Source: Pterobdella sp. o SKG-2022 | Taxonomy: Eukaryota > Annelida > Clitellata > Hirudinida > Piscicolidae | DNA: 64,000 bases | Direction of reading: 5' to 3' | Assembly: GCA_964035795.1 (NCBI GenBank) | Contig: OZ038321.1 | Coordinates: 1,710,408-1,774,407 of the forward strand | Part shown: piece by piece, positions 61,523 to 64,000 of the stretch | Layout: each line of letters opens with the position of its first letter | Position numbering within the stretch: the stretch's first letter is position 1 | The notes under the pieces: generated by a model | Told to the model about the DNA's origin: nothing | Databases searched by the model: none | The model's input: the letters and a program-made list of their open reading frames with translations, nothing else | Program-made: the position numbers and the translations under genes

Positions 61523-61689
61523 AGTATAAAAGGTTCGTAGTAATGAATATTACTGTACCAAAAATAAAAAATCACTAATAATAATAAAAATAATAACAAT
61601 AATAAAAAACAATAAAATTATCGATAATACGATTAAAAATGAAAAGCAGCAAACAAAATTACTACTACTAATACCACTAACAATAGTCC

Positions 61690-61721
<32 letters not shown>

Positions 61722-61768
61722 TTTCAAGGAAAAAAAATAATAAAAATAATAATAATAACAACAATAAA

Positions 61769-61799
<31 letters not shown>

Positions 61800-64000
61800 G
61801 GAGGTCCAGGGTTATCTGAGGATCTCTTGGTAATATCATTGGCACTTTGTTCAATTTTGTTTATATTGTTGTTATTATTATTATTGTTTTTTTACATTAT
61901 TATTATTATTATTGATGTTTTTTATTTTTATTTATTGTTATTATTTATTTTTTTTTGGAAGTTATTATTGGTGTTATTTACTCTCGGTTTTTTATGTTTT
62001 CTTGTTTCAAATTATTGTTTTTTTATTATTATTGATTTTATTATTATTATTATTATTTATTATCAATAAAAATATTTTTATCATTATTATTAAGTTGATG
62101 ATTATATCGGTATTTCAAATTCTATTATCGCCCAATGATTCTATTTTTGTTTTTCCTGCTATATTTTCTATTTTTTCACTCTCATTATTCTCCTACTATG
62201 CCGTTGTTATGTTATTGTCATCGTTTTTTTTTTTTTTATTTTATTATTTTAGTTTTTTATTATTTTTGTTTTTTTTTAATATTTTTTTTTATTTTATTAT
62301 TTTAGTTTTTTATTATTTTTGTTTTTTTACTATTTTTGTTTTTTTTTATTATTTTTGTTGTTTATCTTCACTATTATAGTTATAAACACTCATTTCAAGC
62401 CATTTTCTCGATTTGTTGCATCGCTTTAGGTATTCAAAAACATGCAAGTTGATAAACATAAAAAAATAAAAACAATTAAAAAAAATAATATAAATAAAAT
62501 TAATAATAATAATAACACCAATAAGAGTAATAATAATTATTTTTATTTTTCAGTTTTAGATGATATAAGCGATGTTATTGGAGTTTTCCAAACTTTTATA
62601 TTGTTCATATGACTCTTAATATCACTTGATGGTGTGATTTCGACTTATGATTATTATTTTTTTTTTTATTTATTATTACTATTTTTATTGTTGTTTTTAT
62701 TATCACTGATATTATTATTATTGTTTCTATTATTCTAAATGATATTGTTATTGTTTTTTTTTTTATTATTGTTACTATTAATGTTATCATTATTATTATT
62801 ACATTATCATTTTATTATAATTCCTATTATTATTATTATTATTAGTATCATGAAAACCATCATCAATTGATTAAAATTACTGAAGGAATTGCCAGATGAA
62901 GGTGCGACTAATCGCCAAGATTTCGAAATGGCCGTGCAGTCACGCTAAGTTGCTGTCAATCGTTTCCAATTTTCATTAGAATTTAATTAAAGAAGACTGC
63001 TATGAAAACGCGCGAAATTGTTGCTGAGAAATAATAATAAAAATTGCGATAATAAAAATAAAAATTAATAAAAATGGTATGGGAAGTTGGATAAGGTGAA
63101 TAATGATATGGCGAACATCAATAAAAGCAATAACAACAACAATAAGAATAATAAGAATGATAATAATGAAAATTGAATAAAGTAAAAAAAAACTAAAAAA
63201 ATCATAATAGGAATAATAAAAACAAGGAAAAAAAAAAACAATAATTAAATTAAAAAAAAATGACATATATGAAGTTCAAGTTAAAATAAATAAATAAAAA
63301 TAGGCTGGAAACAAAAAATAATAAAACAATTTATGACAATAATAACAATAATAATAATAAAAATGAAATACACAAAAAGAATAACATTAATGGAAATCGC
63401 CCAAAGGAACTCTTTGAAACTATCTTCCCAATTAAAGTGCATTAGGACTGAAAGGTTTCTGTGACTGTGTACATAATATCATCATTATCATCATGACAAG
63501 GGTGATGAAAAAGATAATGGTGGTGATGATGATGAGAATGGTGAAAATAATATCATTATCATCATCATTACCATTAATAAACATCATCATCATTAAATGA
63601 GATCACTATCATCATCATCATCATTCATTCATTATGATGATGTAAACAAGGTTATTAAAATGATTATGAAATGATACAATTGAACTAGGCCTTTGAATAC
63701 AAGACAGAAGTTATAAAAAATAAAATAATACACACAATATTATATTTATTTATAATAATAATAAAAATAATGAAATAATAAAAATAATGAAATAATAATA
63801 ATAATAACAATAATAATAATATATATTTCAAGTTATTAAACTGAGAAGTTTACCACAGATAAAAATTGAAGCCCAAACCATAAAAACAATATGCAAATAA
63901 GTGTGAGTACTAAATTACCTTTGGAAATTATAGGTAGTTATAATATACAAAAAAATATATTATACAAATACAATGTATTCAATACAAATATAATTTATTT

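Larger units (their letters stand above)
58100..64000. other. Upstream/first-intron region of TLE
   Basis: Dense TTA, TTG and TCC simple repeats. No exon with the initiator Met expected for TLE was found. Palindromes at 59302-59319 and 60652-60692 are the only structured sequences that stand out. Confidence 0.45.

Noticed and set aside
62880..62960. Another hammerhead (CAGATGAAGG to TTTCGAAAT)
   Set aside because: The core reads AGATGAA rather than CTGATGA and the intervening sequence does not form a clean stem II.

Overview
The window looks like nuclear DNA of an invertebrate animal. It is AT-rich and full of TAA/TTA, CA and tetranucleotide microsatellites, and its genes are split into many small exons with GT-AG introns. 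I see no prokaryotic operons, ribosome binding sites or CRISPR arrays. The Groucho/TLE Q-domain residues (ICAQ-IPFLSQEHQQQV type) look deuterostome-like, but the sequence does not support naming a species. Two blocks of 200 N mark assembly gaps.

Layout. A complete purple acid phosphatase of the ACP7 type lies on the + strand (13 exons, 816-5973, 446 codons). A Tc3-like DNA transposon relic follows at about 6220-7752. A Groucho/TLE co-repressor gene then runs on the - strand from 57639 down to its stop at 9212. The two genes are convergent. I could assign 22 TLE coding exons with intact phase throughout (713 codons including the stop). Only the first coding exon, which should hold the initiator Met, was not found, and it probably lies beyond 57.7 kb or outside the window. 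The TLE introns are large (7.4 and 9.4 kb for the biggest two) and contain two non-LTR retrotransposon relics (13.36-17.09 kb and 50.09-52.64 kb), tRNA-derived SINE copies and many simple repeats. A Penelope-like GIY-YIG fragment sits antisense in ACP7 intron 4.

Most notable. (1) TLE has two homologous phase-0 cassette exons (34679-34732 and 32427-32483) between its Q and GP regions that are absent from the TLE proteins I know. (2) TLE has an 11-nt microexon (28306-28316) that exactly repairs the reading frame. (3) A dispersed family of short elements carries a hammerhead-ribozyme-like three-way-junction motif, with compensatory changes in stem II. Two members are joined head-to-head as inverted repeats. 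(4) In both genes, on opposite strands, 3' splice sites are preceded by long C/A-rich simple-sequence tracts, and some splice sites are built directly on microsatellites.

The remaining sequence, including almost every long open frame encoding runs of I, L, N, Y, S or V, is simple repeat and not protein-coding. No exotic defence or mobile system beyond these retroelements and transposons was found.
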